Source of the DNA: Chloroflexota bacterium
GTDB taxonomy: Bacteria; Chloroflexota; Anaerolineae; Caldilineales; Caldilineaceae
DNA: 28,294 nucleotides
Direction: 5' to 3'
NCBI GenBank assembly: GCA_003577005.1
Contig: QEUW01000052.1
Coordinates: 1-28,294 of the forward strand
The position numbers and the translations under genes were made by a program. Position 1 is the first letter of the stretch, and each line of letters starts with the position of its first letter. Below the pieces are notes generated by a model. The model searched no databases and was not told the origin of the DNA. It worked only from the letters and a program-made list of their open reading frames with translations. Below, piece after piece: positions 14,551 through 24,019 of the stretch.

Positions 14551-17500
14551 ATGAAAATCTGGGATATTTCCATACGCCAACCTGTGTTCATGACGATGGT
14601 CCTTGTGGCGGGGATCGTCATGGGCATTTTCTCCTATTTTCGGATGCCGGTGGATGTTTTTCCCAACGTCGAGTTTCCAGTTGTGGCAGTGATCACGGTC
14701 TACCCCGGCGCCAGCTCTACGGAAGTGGAAGAACAGATCACTGACCCGCTCGAAAAAGAACTAAGCACCATCAGCGGCATCGATACGGTGCAATCGACCT
14801 CCAGCGAGGGCGTAAGCACGATCATTCTTCTATTTAACCTGGACACCGCCTCAGACAAAGCCAGCCAGGAGGTGCGCGAGCGAGTCAACATTCTGCGCAA
14901 CCAATTGCCGGCAGGCATTCAGGAGCCGGTGGTGCGCCGCTTCAACCCGTCGGACCAACCCATTATGCGCATGGGCGTGGCCGATAAGAGCGGCCAGCGG
15001 ACGCCGGCCGAGCTACGACAGTTGGTAGAAGATGTCATCCAGGCGCCGCTTCAGCGGGTGCCGGATGTGGCGGCGGTGGATGTGGATGGCGGGCAGGAGC
15101 GCGAGATCCAGGTCAAGCTCAACCTCCAGGCCATGCAGGCGCGGCGCATTACTCCACAACAGATCATCAGCGCGCTCCAGGCCGAAAATCTCAACATCCC
15201 TGGCGGCTCGCTGGTGGAAGGCGGCCAGGAGATCACCCTGCGCACGCCGGGCAATTTTGCCACATTGGATGACATCCGCAACGTCATTATCGTCAACCGT
15301 GGCGCGCCAGTCTATCTACGCGATGTCGCCACAGTGGAAGACGATTTCAAGGAACGCGATCGCATCACCCGGCTCAACGGCGAAGAGTCGGTGGTGGTCG
15401 GCATCCGCAAACAGAGTGGCAGCAACACCGTGGCTGTCGCGGAGGGTGTCAAGCATGAACTGGAGCCAATCATCGCGGCCAACCCTGATCTGGAAGTGAT
15501 CATCGCCAGCGACCAGTCGGTGGAGGTGGAGCGATCCATCGAGGGCGCGATCGAAGATCTATTGTGGGGCGCCCTGCTAGCCGGGCTTGTGGTCTTTTTC
15601 TTCTTTTGGGAGTTTCGCAGCACGATCGTGACCGTCCTGGGGCTGCCGGTCATCCTGATCTCGACGCTCTTCTTTATGAACTTGTTCGATATCGGGCTGA
15701 ACAATATTTCGCTGTTAGCGTTGGCCTTGGTGGTGGGCCTGGTGATCGACGACGCCATTGTGGTGCGCGAGAATATCTTGCGCTGGATTCAAAAGGGACA
15801 CAAGCCGCGTGAAGCTGCCAGCAAGGGCACCGAGGAAGTCTTTCTCCCTGTGTTGGCGACGACGGCCACGGTGCTGGCGGTCTTCTTACCCGTGGCCTAC
15901 GCCGAGGGGATCATCGGTCGCTTCTTTGTCGCCTTTGGCCTGACGGTTTCCATTGCCATGGCCATCTCGTTCTTTGAATCGCTGACGATGGCGCCCATGC
16001 TCAGCGCCTATTTCTTTAGCGCCAAACAGGGAGCCGCCAGTGAAAGCGATGCAGATGCCGACGCGGTGGATGACCACGAACATGCGGTGCAGAACAGTTG
16101 GCTCAACCGTTTTTACGGCGGTTTTCTGCACTGGGCGCTGCGGTTTAAGTGGCTGACCATTCTGATCACGCTCGCCATCTTTGTGGGGAGTATCTACAGC
16201 ACCCGTTTTCTCACCTTTGCATTTATTCCGACCATCGACCAGCACGAGTTCGATATGAGCGTCGAACTGCCGGCGGGAACACCGTTGAATGTCGCGCTGG
16301 CTGAAGCGATCCAGATCGAGGAGATCCTGCGCCAGCACCCGGCCGTCATCGACATCTTCACCACAGTAGGCAACACGGGGGCGCCGGAAGAGGTATCCTT
16401 TTTTGTCAAGCTCGAGGAGACGGCCACCACACGTACGGTCATCGACCAGGTGCGCCAGGCGCTGGCCAATGCGCCGGGTCTGACCTTTACCCAAGGCGGT
16501 GGCCCCGGTGGAGCCACGAATGACATTGTGGTCGAGCTTCGTGGTCTCAGCAATGTGGAGTACGATGTGCTGGGTGAAGAGGCAAATCGGGTCCTGGCTG
16601 CGTTACAGACCGTTCCTGGGTTGGTGGATTTCAATCTGTCGTACAAACCGGGCCGGCCTGAGATGGGGATTGTAGTCGACCGGCAGAAGGCGGCGCAACT
16701 GGGGCTGACCACGGCTCAGATCGGCAGCACGATCCGCACGCTGGTCAACGGCGAAGTGGCAACCACCTTCCGCGGCGAGGGGACGGAGGCCGACATCCGC
16801 GTCCGGCTCGACAACGTCAGTAGCAGCAGCGTCGAGGAGATCCTCAACCTCAACCTGCTGACCCCCACGGGCAATCTGATCCCGCTACGCCAGGTGGCGC
16901 GGGCCGAAGCGATCACCGGTCCCAACCAGATCACCCGCATCGACCGCCAGCCGAACATCAACATCACGATGAACGTGACCGGACGACCGGTGCCCGATGC
17001 CACCGCCGAAGTAACTCGCCTGTTGGAATCCCTATCCCTGCCGGCCGGTGTGACGGTTCAACTGGGCGGCAATGCCGAGGCGCAAACTGAAGGCTTCCAG
17101 AGCCTGGGGCTGGCCATGTTGCTCTCGGTAATCTTTATTTACATGGTGCTGGCCAGCCAGTTCAACAGCTTTATCCAGCCGTTGCTGATCATGCTGGCGC
17201 TGCCGCTGGCTATCGTGGGCGCGTTGTTGGCGCTGCTGGTGACACAGCGCCCGCTCGACCTCACGGCGTTTATCGGGTTTATCATGCTCATGGGGCTGGT
17301 GACCAAGAATTCGATCTTGCTGGTCGATTTTGCCAACCGCGCCCGTGAGCAGGGGGCAAACGCCACCGAAGCCATGTTGCGCGCCGGCCCCATCCGCCTA
17401 CGCCCGATCTTGATGACCTCGCTCTCGCTGATCCTGGCGATGGTGCCGCTGGTCTTAGGGTTCAGCGCCGGCGGCGAGTTCCGCCAGTCCATGTCGATCG

Positions 17501-17694
17501 CCATCATGGGAGGTATGATCACCAGCACGCTGCTTACGCTGGTGGTCGTGCCGGTAGTATACGCTTTAGTAGTCGGGTGGCAAGAGCGCATTGGCGCCAG
17601 CCTGGCCCGCCGGCGCGCCGCCCGTGCGGCCAGGCTGGCGGCCACCCCACCGCAGCCGCCCGACGAAGGCGCGGCTGCGCCAGCGAGCGATTGA
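14551..17694 (+). CDS. RND-family efflux transporter (AcrB/HAE-1-like)
   Basis: The start ATG 14551 has GGGAG nine bases upstream. The 1047-residue length is standard for AcrB-type pumps. The N-terminus MKIWDISIRQPVFMTMVLV leads into membrane helix 1, followed by a large extracytoplasmic loop (about 35-335). Helices 2-6 include GLVIDDAIVVREN, in which D400 and D401 match the proton-relay pair of helix 4. A second large loop (about 565-860) is followed by helices 8-12. Helix 10 carries K919 in GLVTKNSILLVDFANR, the third proton-relay residue. The pump should use the proton gradient to export hydrophobic compounds. A His/Asp/Glu-rich cytoplasmic stretch (SESDADADAVDDHEHA) lies near residue 500. 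No outer-membrane channel gene is present. Confidence 0.95.
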   Translation: MKIWDISIRQPVFMTMVLVAGIVMGIFSYFRMPVDVFPNVEFPVVAVITVYPGASSTEVEEQITDPLEKELSTISGIDTVQSTSSEGVSTIILLFNLDTASDKASQEVRERVNILRNQLPAGIQEPVVRRFNPSDQPIMRMGVADKSGQRTPAELRQLVEDVIQAPLQRVPDVAAVDVDGGQEREIQVKLNLQAMQARRITPQQIISALQAENLNIPGGSLVEGGQEITLRTPGNFATLDDIRNVIIVNRGAPVYLRDVATVEDDFKERDRITRLNGEESVVVGIRKQSGSNTVAVAEGVKHELEPIIAANPDLEVIIASDQSVEVERSIEGAIEDLLWGALLAGLVVFFFFWEFRSTIVTVLGLPVILISTLFFMNLFDIGLNNISLLALALVVGLVIDDAIVVRENILRWIQKGHKPREAASKGTEEVFLPVLATTATVLAVFLPVAYAEGIIGRFFVAFGLTVSIAMAISFFESLTMAPMLSAYFFSAKQGAASESDADADAVDDHEHAVQNSWLNRFYGGFLHWALRFKWLTILITLAIFVGSIYSTRFLTFAFIPTIDQHEFDMSVELPAGTPLNVALAEAIQIEEILRQHPAVIDIFTTVGNTGAPEEVSFFVKLEETATTRTVIDQVRQALANAPGLTFTQGGGPGGATNDIVVELRGLSNVEYDVLGEEANRVLAALQTVPGLVDFNLSYKPGRPEMGIVVDRQKAAQLGLTTAQIGSTIRTLVNGEVATTFRGEGTEADIRVRLDNVSSSSVEEILNLNLLTPTGNLIPLRQVARAEAITGPNQITRIDRQPNINITMNVTGRPVPDATAEVTRLLESLSLPAGVTVQLGGNAEAQTEGFQSLGLAMLLSVIFIYMVLASQFNSFIQPLLIMLALPLAIVGALLALLVTQRPLDLTAFIGFIMLMGLVTKNSILLVDFANRAREQGANATEAMLRAGPIRLRPILMTSLSLILAMVPLVLGFSAGGEFRQSMSIAIMGGMITSTLLTLVVVPVVYALVVGWQERIGASLARRRAARAARLAATPPQPPDEGAAAPASD

Positions 17695-18323
17695 CCTGTA
17701 ACGCAAGTGGGCATGTTGCCCGCTGTGCCGGCAGTGCGACAAAAAGGATCAAACAGGGTGAAACGAGTTGGCCTGAGCGCATAGATACACCAGAATTTTG
17801 GACGGCCATTAGGTGGCATCCACATGGCCGGGAAGGGCTAGAGGCGCCCTGCTCATTCAATAGAGTTCTGGCCCTTTCTCGGACATACGGGTCGCACAGG
17901 GCAAGGGCATCTTATCCTAACAGTCCTGTTTTATGGATGCGCCCTGAGCGCAGGGTGTGTCCAAATTTTTGGGGCAAACCCGCATTCCGGGAAAGGGCCG
18001 GAAAGTTTCTGATCGTTCACCGCGACGGCGGCCCTTTCCCGGAATGCGGGGCCGGGGCAACCCGCCCCCAATCCTGGACGCACCCTGAGCGCATGTGTCC
18101 CTTCACGGCTAAACGCCCTTATGTTATACTCCCTACCAGCGCAACTATCGAGTTGATCGATCGCGATTTGCAGGAACGGGAGTGAGCAGCCCAGCCAGCA
18201 TAGCAATTTTGGCGGGAGCCCCTGTCAGCTTGCCGTCTTTGATTTCTACCTCTTTGTCTGATCGTTTTGTTTGGTCGTTAAGGTTGCAATAAGCATTTGC
18301 AGCGCACAGGTGTACTGCGGTCT
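17695..18323. other. Repeat-rich intergenic region without a gene
   Basis: About 630 bases separate the RND pump from the glycosyltransferase pair. A short stem-loop with a 3-base loop lies at 17707-17723, just after the pump gene, but has no T-run. The centre holds a long inverted repeat (17941-18092) and related partial copies: the run cctgagcgca occurs near 17770, 17943 and 18083, and ggccctttc occurs near 17870 and 18030. No open frame here looks coding. I found no convincing promoter for the downstream genes. Confidence 0.7.
17941..18092. repeat. Long imperfect inverted repeat with perfect 22-bp core arms
   Basis: The core arms 17979-18000 and 18029-18050 are exact reverse complements (cccgcattccgggaaagggc and onward), around a 28-base loop. 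Outside them, the arms continue with partial pairing: ccctgcgctcaggg-type sequence on the left matches ctggacgcaccctgagcgc on the right after small gaps. It has the look of an inserted and partly decayed palindromic element. Confidence 0.8.
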
Positions 18324-20369
18324 ATGCGTGACCGGCTGGCACTCTTGGTTGTTATTCTACTGGCTTTTCTGCTGCGCATCTGGGCGTTGGACGCTAAAGG
18401 CCTGGCCTACGACGAAGCGGCAACTGCCCTCATGGCGCGCGCAACGCCGGCAGAAATCATTCGTTTTCACTGGGGTGCGGCCTTTGAGCATCCACCTTTC
18501 TGGCAACTCTTCATGCACGGATGGTCGCTCCTGGCGGGCCAGAGTGAATTCGCCCTTCGTTTTTTGGCCGTTCTGGCCGGTGTGGTCCAGATTCCATTAG
18601 TCTGGCAACTGGCGCGCGGGGTCGAGACAAGAGACAAGAGACTGGAAACTGGGGAACCGCCACTGTTCAATCGCCAATCGCCAATCGCCAATCGCCAGTC
18701 TCCAATTTCCAGTCTCCCCATGCTGAGTACGCTGCTCGTTACCCTCTCCCCCGTCCTCGTGTTGTACAGCCAGGAAGCCCGCATGTATACCGTTGTGGTG
18801 GCATTGGCATTGGTATCTTTATGGGCCACCGAACGCCTCGCTCGCAAGCCAGCGATGGACCGTGTCGCCGTCTTTGTGCTGGTCAATGTTGTGATGATGG
18901 GGTTTCACTATTACAGTGTGCTATTGGTTGTAGCCGAGGCCATCACCCTTGGGTGGATTCTCTGGGGGCAGCAAGAGGGCCGTCTCGTTTTGTTCGTCTA
19001 CAGCGCTGCCATGCTTGCAGCGATAGCTCCGCTGGCTGGCTGGATGCTGCTGGCGCCTGGTTTTCGCGCAACGGCCTCCATCGTCCTGGCCAATATTGGT
19101 AACGCCCAACCAGGCGTATGGTCCTTTTTGGATGGCCTCTGGCGCGACCTCACCTTTGGGGCCATCCGCTGGCAGCCGGCCCACGCCTGGCTGGGCTATT
19201 TGCTCCTGCCGCTGGTTGGGGTTGGCGTTGTGCAGCTCGTTCCGCAGGGGCTGGCATTGTCTCCTTCTCGCCGGCCTAGCGCCCCAACTGCCGATGGCAA
19301 GCCACGATTGTGGATGAGTATGCTCGTGTTAACCAGCGTGATCATTCCGCCTTTGGTCAGTGCGCTCTTCTTCCGCACCCTGGCGACGCGTTATATTCTC
19401 TTTATCGCCCCGCTGCTCTGTGTATTGGCTGCCCTAGGATTGAATTGGCTCAATCGGATCGATTGGCGGCTTAGCGGGCTGTGGCTGCTGGTTTCCCTGA
19501 TGGTTGCCGGCGCCGGCCTAATCACTTATTTTGGCCTGTATCGAAAGAGTGACTATCGGGCTATGGCGCAGACGTTGACGCAGCGACTTGCCCCGGAAGA
19601 TGGCATTTTGCTTGAGGCCCCGCGGCAACATCTGCTGGCTAAATATTATCTGCCGGAGAGCTTTACCTATTACACGGCGCCCCATGTAGAGCTGCCTGAC
19701 TACTGGCCGGTCAACGCACCGCCGGTGGTGCCCGAAGAGATGGACCACTACATCCAGGAGTATCTGCGCCGTCACCGCGTGCTCTGGCTGATCCTCACCG
19801 CCGAAAATGAGGTGGATAAGGGGGAGTTCGTTCCCAAGTATTTGACTGCGGTCAGCTTTCGCCAGGAATGTCAGGATTGGCTCGATATTCGTCTTTGCCG
19901 CTTCGTAAGTCCGCTTGCCATACCGGCACAGGCAACCACACCTATCGGTGCGCTTTTCGGTGGTCAACTTTTGCTCGAACAGGCGGACCTGGCGGCAGTG
20001 GATGAACGCGACAGCCAGCGTTACCTGCTGGTCACGCTCCACTGGCTGGCTGAGACGCAACCCACGCTCGACTATCGGGTGACGTTACGGCTGCTGGATG
20101 GACAGGGCGTCATCGTAAGCCAGCAGGATGAGTATCCCATCGGCCCGCTCCTCCCACCCGTGACCTGGCAGGCTGGGGATGCCAAGCCTGGTTATATGGT
20201 GCTCCCAGTGCCGCCGGCTCCCGGTGCTTATCGAGCCGTGGTCGGGGTATACGACCTGGCGACCTACGCCGGGATAGCGTATCGGACTGCACAAGGCTCG
20301 CTCTCGTTCGACCTCATCCCGATCGGCACAGTCGAGCAAGATGAAACACTGATTGTTAGAGGTGGATGA
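18324..20369 (+). CDS. GT39/ArnT-like membrane glycosyltransferase (GT-C fold) with C-terminal soluble domain
   Basis: The start chosen is ATG 18324 (MRDRLALLVV); a TTG at 18297 would add nine residues, and neither has a strong ribosome site. The product has 681 residues. The first membrane helix leads to the catalytic-type acidic pair in AYDEAATAL (D30, E31), then EHPPFW (55-60), both typical of GT-C enzymes using polyprenyl-phosphate sugars. About ten more membrane helices follow up to about residue 405. Residues about 410-681 form an external region, with a beta-sandwich-like end (YRVTLRLLDGQGVIV, PGAYRAVVGVYDL). Residues 100-132 come from a heptamer-repeat insertion between helices. It probably transfers sugar to a surface protein or polymer; the acceptor is unknown. 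Its stop overlaps the next gene by four bases. Confidence 0.88.
   Translation: MRDRLALLVVILLAFLLRIWALDAKGLAYDEAATALMARATPAEIIRFHWGAAFEHPPFWQLFMHGWSLLAGQSEFALRFLAVLAGVVQIPLVWQLARGVETRDKRLETGEPPLFNRQSPIANRQSPISSLPMLSTLLVTLSPVLVLYSQEARMYTVVVALALVSLWATERLARKPAMDRVAVFVLVNVVMMGFHYYSVLLVVAEAITLGWILWGQQEGRLVLFVYSAAMLAAIAPLAGWMLLAPGFRATASIVLANIGNAQPGVWSFLDGLWRDLTFGAIRWQPAHAWLGYLLLPLVGVGVVQLVPQGLALSPSRRPSAPTADGKPRLWMSMLVLTSVIIPPLVSALFFRTLATRYILFIAPLLCVLAALGLNWLNRIDWRLSGLWLLVSLMVAGAGLITYFGLYRKSDYRAMAQTLTQRLAPEDGILLEAPRQHLLAKYYLPESFTYYTAPHVELPDYWPVNAPPVVPEEMDHYIQEYLRRHRVLWLILTAENEVDKGEFVPKYLTAVSFRQECQDWLDIRLCRFVSPLAIPAQATTPIGALFGGQLLLEQADLAAVDERDSQRYLLVTLHWLAETQPTLDYRVTLRLLDGQGVIVSQQDEYPIGPLLPPVTWQAGDAKPGYMVLPVPPAPGAYRAVVGVYDLATYAGIAYRTAQGSLSFDLIPIGTVEQDETLIVRGG
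18624..18716. repeat. In-frame heptamer-repeat insertion inside glycosyltransferase gene
   Basis: The left array is gagacaa, gagacaa, gagactg, gaaactg (18624-18651). The right array is caatcgc four times, cagtctc, caatttc, cagtctc (18668-18716). The right units cagtctc and caatttc are the complements of the left type, so the arrays are inverted. The sequence encodes a polar stretch, including NRQSPIANRQSPISS, that breaks a hydrophobic region. The frame is kept on both sides. Confidence 0.85.
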
Positions 20370-22807
20370 TCCTTTTGAAACAAGCTGTTCGTTCGACCAC
20401 GGCCTGGTCTCGGCCAGATTGGCTGTTGCTGGCCGTGGTGACCGGGTTAGGGGCAGCGCTCCGCTTCTATAAACTGGGGGTGGTGCCGCCAGGTTTTCAG
20501 TTCGACGAAGCGTTCAATGCCATCGACGCCGCACAGGTATTGCACGGCAACTTTCCGCTCTTCTTGCCCGCCAATGCTGGTCGCGAGGTGCTCTACACCT
20601 ATGTTCAGGCGGCACTCGGCGCATTCTTTGGTGTCAATGTCTTTTCGTTGCGTCTGGCTTCGGCTCTCCTTGGCATCGCCGCTGTGGCCGCCACTTACGT
20701 GTTGCTCCGGCTTATGATCCACCGCGAGAGCCGGATGGTCGCCACCTTCACCAGCCTGACGCTGGCGGTCAGCCTGTGGCACATCCACTTTAGCCACTAC
20801 GGCATCCGGGTCATCACTATGCCGTTTCTGCTAAGCGCTCTCTTTGGCTCCTACTGGTTGGGCCTCTTTGGACGCACGCGGCGACGGCGGCTGGTCGCCT
20901 TTCTCGTGTGCGGCTTGCTCACCGGCCTCGGTGTGTGGACCAACCCGACCGGGCGTTTTGTACCGTTTGTGCTCATCCCGTTTACGCTCTGGCTGGTGTG
21001 GCGGCATCCCACAGGTGACCTGCGGCGGCGACGTTGGGCGCTGGACGGCCCACTGGGCGGGCTGTTGCTCACCGGGTTGGTAGCACTCGTGGTTTTTCTG
21101 CCGTTGGGCCTTGAGTTTTACCGCCATCCAGAGTGGTTCACCGGCCACGCGGCAGAGGTTTCTATCTTCGCCGACCGGGTGAGCGGCGGCCAGCCGGGGC
21201 GGATGCTGTTGTTCAACATCGGGCGCGTACTCGGCATGTTTAGCATTACCGGTGACGAAGAGTGGGCCCACGGTCCCGCCGGGCGCCCGGTCTTCGACCC
21301 GTTCATGTCGCTCCCGTTTACGGTGGGCATTGGTCTCTGGCTTTGGCGTCTCTGGCGGCGGCGGCCTGATGACCCGGATGTGGATGCGCTGGCGCTGCTC
21401 GCCCTTTGGTCCTTTGTCATGTTGACGCCGTCGGTCTTTAGCGAGGCAGCGCCCAATTATTCGCGCACACTGCCCTCTCTGCCGGCGATTTTTCTCGCCG
21501 CTGGCCTGGGGCTGACGTGGCTCGCGGTCACAGTTGCCACCCGGCTTTCCGCCCAGACATGGAAAGAGAGCCAGAGGGTGGGAGCTGGCCTGCTGGTCCC
21601 GCTTGTGATCCTCGGGTTGAGTGGCATCATCAGCTTTTACGATTACTTCGTCCGTTTTCCACGCTTGCCGGAAGTCTATTTCGCCTACGAGGCCAACAAA
21701 CTCGATGCGCTCGCCCGGCTAAATGAACAGGCCGAAGCCTACGAAGTCTACTTGCAGCCGCTGTGGGCCAACCACCCACCGGTGCGTTTTTTGCGTAGCA
21801 GCCAGCTAGTCAAGGCGTTGGACACCGCCGACGCGCTGGTGCTGCCACCGCCCGGCCAGGGTGTGATCTACGCCTATCCGCCGGAAATGACGCGCGAGGC
21901 CGAGCGGGTCGCTGCATTCTGGCCCGGTGTGATGCCGGAAGCGCCGCCCGACCCCTACGGCGGGGCGCTCTATACCCAGGTCAAGGTGGAAGCGGACCAA
22001 CTCACAACCTGGCCGCCCGGATACCAGCCGGATACACCGGTAGAGGCTCGCTTTGTCGATGCGCCCACACTGCTCGGTATGCAGACCGGCCCGCGCGCTG
22101 GCGAAATTTTTCTCTTCTGGCGAGCCGAGGAGCGGGAGACAGTGCGAGACCTGACTGCCTTTATCCACCTGATCGACGCCGATGGCAACCGCGTGGGCCA
22201 GATCGACAAACTGCCCGGCAACGGCAGCTATCTCACGACCGGGTGGACACCGGGCGAACGGGTGATGGAACGCTATGTGCCGGAAGTTTACGATCCCTGC
22301 GCCGGGGGCGAGACAGTAGAGGTGCAGGTGGGATGGTACGAACTGGCGGCCAATGGCGAGCGCCGCCCCCGGCTCGATGCGCCGGGGGATATGGCCGTGG
22401 CCGGCGAACTGGCTTTGCCACTGGTGAGTTACCAGGCGGAACATCTGACAATCCCGAACCCTGTCGAGCTAGCGTTGGGTGACGAACTGGCGTTGGTCGG
22501 GTACGAGGTGCGGAGTTATGTGTTCGAGCCGGACGCCCCCTTGGTCATCGATCTCTATCTACGCGGCGCCGAGGGTACGGCTGATAGGCCCCTGAGCCTC
22601 CACTTGGCAGAGGCGCAAGAGACGACACCCCTCTGGCTTGAACCCGCTGCGCCCGGCGTAACTTGGCCCACCGGCGAAATCATCTGCCGCCGAGTACGGA
22701 CGAACCTGCCTGTCGATCTGGCTCCCGGCGAGTATTGGCTTACCCTGACCGGTCCTGTGGCGACGGTTCCCGTAAGTCCGTTCACGGTCAACGCTTCCAT
22801 GCAATAG
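20366..22807 (+). CDS. GT39/ArnT-like membrane glycosyltransferase, large, with C-terminal beta-sandwich region
   Basis: The ATG at 20366 overlaps the previous stop as ATGA, so translation is coupled. The product has 813 residues. Membrane helix 1 lies at about 18-36, followed by FQFDEAFNAIDA with the catalytic-type pair D47/E48. About ten further helices extend to about residue 435, typical of GT-C enzymes; GREVLYTYVQA replaces the common HPPLY motif. The C-terminal 370 residues are extracytoplasmic and contain two beta-sandwich-like units (LTAFIHLIDADGNRVGQIDKLPG at about 595; ALVGYEVRSYVFEPDAPLVIDLYL at about 710), a style also seen in the first enzyme. The pair probably works in one surface glycosylation pathway, each enzyme adding a different sugar. 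Confidence 0.88.
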   Translation: MILLKQAVRSTTAWSRPDWLLLAVVTGLGAALRFYKLGVVPPGFQFDEAFNAIDAAQVLHGNFPLFLPANAGREVLYTYVQAALGAFFGVNVFSLRLASALLGIAAVAATYVLLRLMIHRESRMVATFTSLTLAVSLWHIHFSHYGIRVITMPFLLSALFGSYWLGLFGRTRRRRLVAFLVCGLLTGLGVWTNPTGRFVPFVLIPFTLWLVWRHPTGDLRRRRWALDGPLGGLLLTGLVALVVFLPLGLEFYRHPEWFTGHAAEVSIFADRVSGGQPGRMLLFNIGRVLGMFSITGDEEWAHGPAGRPVFDPFMSLPFTVGIGLWLWRLWRRRPDDPDVDALALLALWSFVMLTPSVFSEAAPNYSRTLPSLPAIFLAAGLGLTWLAVTVATRLSAQTWKESQRVGAGLLVPLVILGLSGIISFYDYFVRFPRLPEVYFAYEANKLDALARLNEQAEAYEVYLQPLWANHPPVRFLRSSQLVKALDTADALVLPPPGQGVIYAYPPEMTREAERVAAFWPGVMPEAPPDPYGGALYTQVKVEADQLTTWPPGYQPDTPVEARFVDAPTLLGMQTGPRAGEIFLFWRAEERETVRDLTAFIHLIDADGNRVGQIDKLPGNGSYLTTGWTPGERVMERYVPEVYDPCAGGETVEVQVGWYELAANGERRPRLDAPGDMAVAGELALPLVSYQAEHLTIPNPVELALGDELALVGYEVRSYVFEPDAPLVIDLYLRGAEGTADRPLSLHLAEAQETTPLWLEPAAPGVTWPTGEIICRRVRTNLPVDLAPGEYWLTLTGPVATVPVSPFTVNASMQ

Positions 22808-22896
22808 CTTCCGACTTTGAACAGCCTTAACGCCTGACCTTACAAAGCTTGATCCAACCTTCAGCAATACGGTACAATTCGCAAAGGAGACCTATC

Positions 22897-23964
22897 ATGG
22901 CGCTCGCTCGCACACAAGCTTCTCAGCCAGACCACCCAGTACTGGCGCTCTTTACCGGGTTGCTGAGCGTGCCCGCCCCTTCCGGTTACGAGCAGCGCAT
23001 TGCCGGGCTAGTGCGTGACCAGATCGAGACGCTTGGCTATGCCCATCGCAGCGATGGCGCCGGCAACGTCATTGTCGCCGCGCCGGGTGCGCAAGCGGAC
23101 GCGCCGCTGCTCTGTCTGGCCGCCCACATGGATGAGATCGGCTTTGTTGTGACCAGAGTCGAGGCAGACGGGGTGTTGCGGGTCGAACGTTCCGGTGGCC
23201 TCCACCCATGGAAGCTGGGCGAGGGGCCGGTGGAGGTCATCGGCGATGAGGGGAGCGTCACTGGCATATTGTCCATGGGTTCCACCCATACAGCCAGAAA
23301 CAACCAGGCGGTCGAGTGGAAAGACGTATGTGTGCTCACCGGCCTATCATCTGCGCAACTGGCGGAAAAGGGAATTCGGCCCGGTTCAGCCGGTGTGCCC
23401 GTCCGCCCGGTCTGCGGGCCGTGGGTCTTTGGTGACCCGGACGATCCGCTGGTGGCGGCGTGGACCTTTGACGACCGTATGGGCGTGGTGGCGCTCTTGC
23501 GGCTGCTCGAGGAGTTGAAGCGCAGCAACGTCACTCCCCTCCGTCCCCTGCTGGTCGCCTTCACCACGGGCGAGGAGGTGGGCGGGTTGGGTGCCAAAGC
23601 GCTGGCCCATCACGAGCGGCCCGAAACCTTTATCGCCATCGACGGCTGCCCCATGCCCCCTGGTTCCCCGCTGGTGTTGGATAGCCGTCCAGGCATCTGG
23701 GTCAAAGACCGGGTGGCGCCATACGACCAGCAACTGGTGCGCGACCTTTGCCACGCCGCCTGCACCGCCGGCGCCGAATTGCAGCCGGTGGCATACGAAC
23801 AGGCAGCCAGCGATGCCAGCCTGGTCTATGCCACGGGCAGTGTCCAGCGAATTGCCTGTTTCGGCCACGTGCGCGAAAATAGTCATGGCTACGAAGTTGC
23901 ACGGTTGTCTGTCTTTGAGAACGTCGTCAAGACGTTAGTGCAGTTTGTCACCACGTGGAGCTAG
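22897..23964 (+). CDS. M42-family metallo-aminopeptidase
   Basis: The start is ATG 22897, with AAAGGAG eight bases upstream; the open frame before it is not used. The product has 355 residues, the family's usual length. The two-metal site is complete: AAHMDEIGF (H77, D79), WTFDDRMG (D192), TTGEEVGG (E226 catalytic, E227 ligand), AIDGCP (D249), and HVRENSHGYE (H324 or H330). M42 enzymes form large cytoplasmic dodecamers that trim peptides from the N-terminus; some were once annotated as endoglucanases. It is followed 55 bases later by the restriction-modification cassette, with which it has no obvious link. Confidence 0.93.
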   Translation: MALARTQASQPDHPVLALFTGLLSVPAPSGYEQRIAGLVRDQIETLGYAHRSDGAGNVIVAAPGAQADAPLLCLAAHMDEIGFVVTRVEADGVLRVERSGGLHPWKLGEGPVEVIGDEGSVTGILSMGSTHTARNNQAVEWKDVCVLTGLSSAQLAEKGIRPGSAGVPVRPVCGPWVFGDPDDPLVAAWTFDDRMGVVALLRLLEELKRSNVTPLRPLLVAFTTGEEVGGLGAKALAHHERPETFIAIDGCPMPPGSPLVLDSRPGIWVKDRVAPYDQQLVRDLCHAACTAGAELQPVAYEQAASDASLVYATGSVQRIACFGHVRENSHGYEVARLSVFENVVKTLVQFVTTWS

Positions 23965-24019
23965 CAAGTGGGTATCCACGTACCTTCACGAATCCTTTTC
24001 AGCTGGGAGTATTTTTCAC

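Noticed and set aside
17707..17723. A stem-loop just after the RND pump gene considered as terminator.
   Set aside because: It has a 7-bp stem with one G-T pair and no T-run, so termination cannot be supported from sequence.
17577..18185. A 202-codon plus-strand frame running from the end of the RND pump gene into the repeat region.
   Set aside because: It starts inside the pump gene in another frame and reads through palindromic repeats; composition is not protein-like.
18168..18290. A short minus-strand open stretch reading EVEIKDGKLTGAPAKIAMLAG.
   Set aside because: It looks protein-like but has no suitable start, is bounded by stops after about 50 codons, and matches nothing I recognise. 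It may be a gene remnant, but I cannot support it.
22849..22878. A promoter-like TTGATC-18-TACAAT before the M42 peptidase gene.
   Set aside because: The implied transcription start would fall within the AAAGGAG ribosome site, leaving too short a leader. It may be chance.
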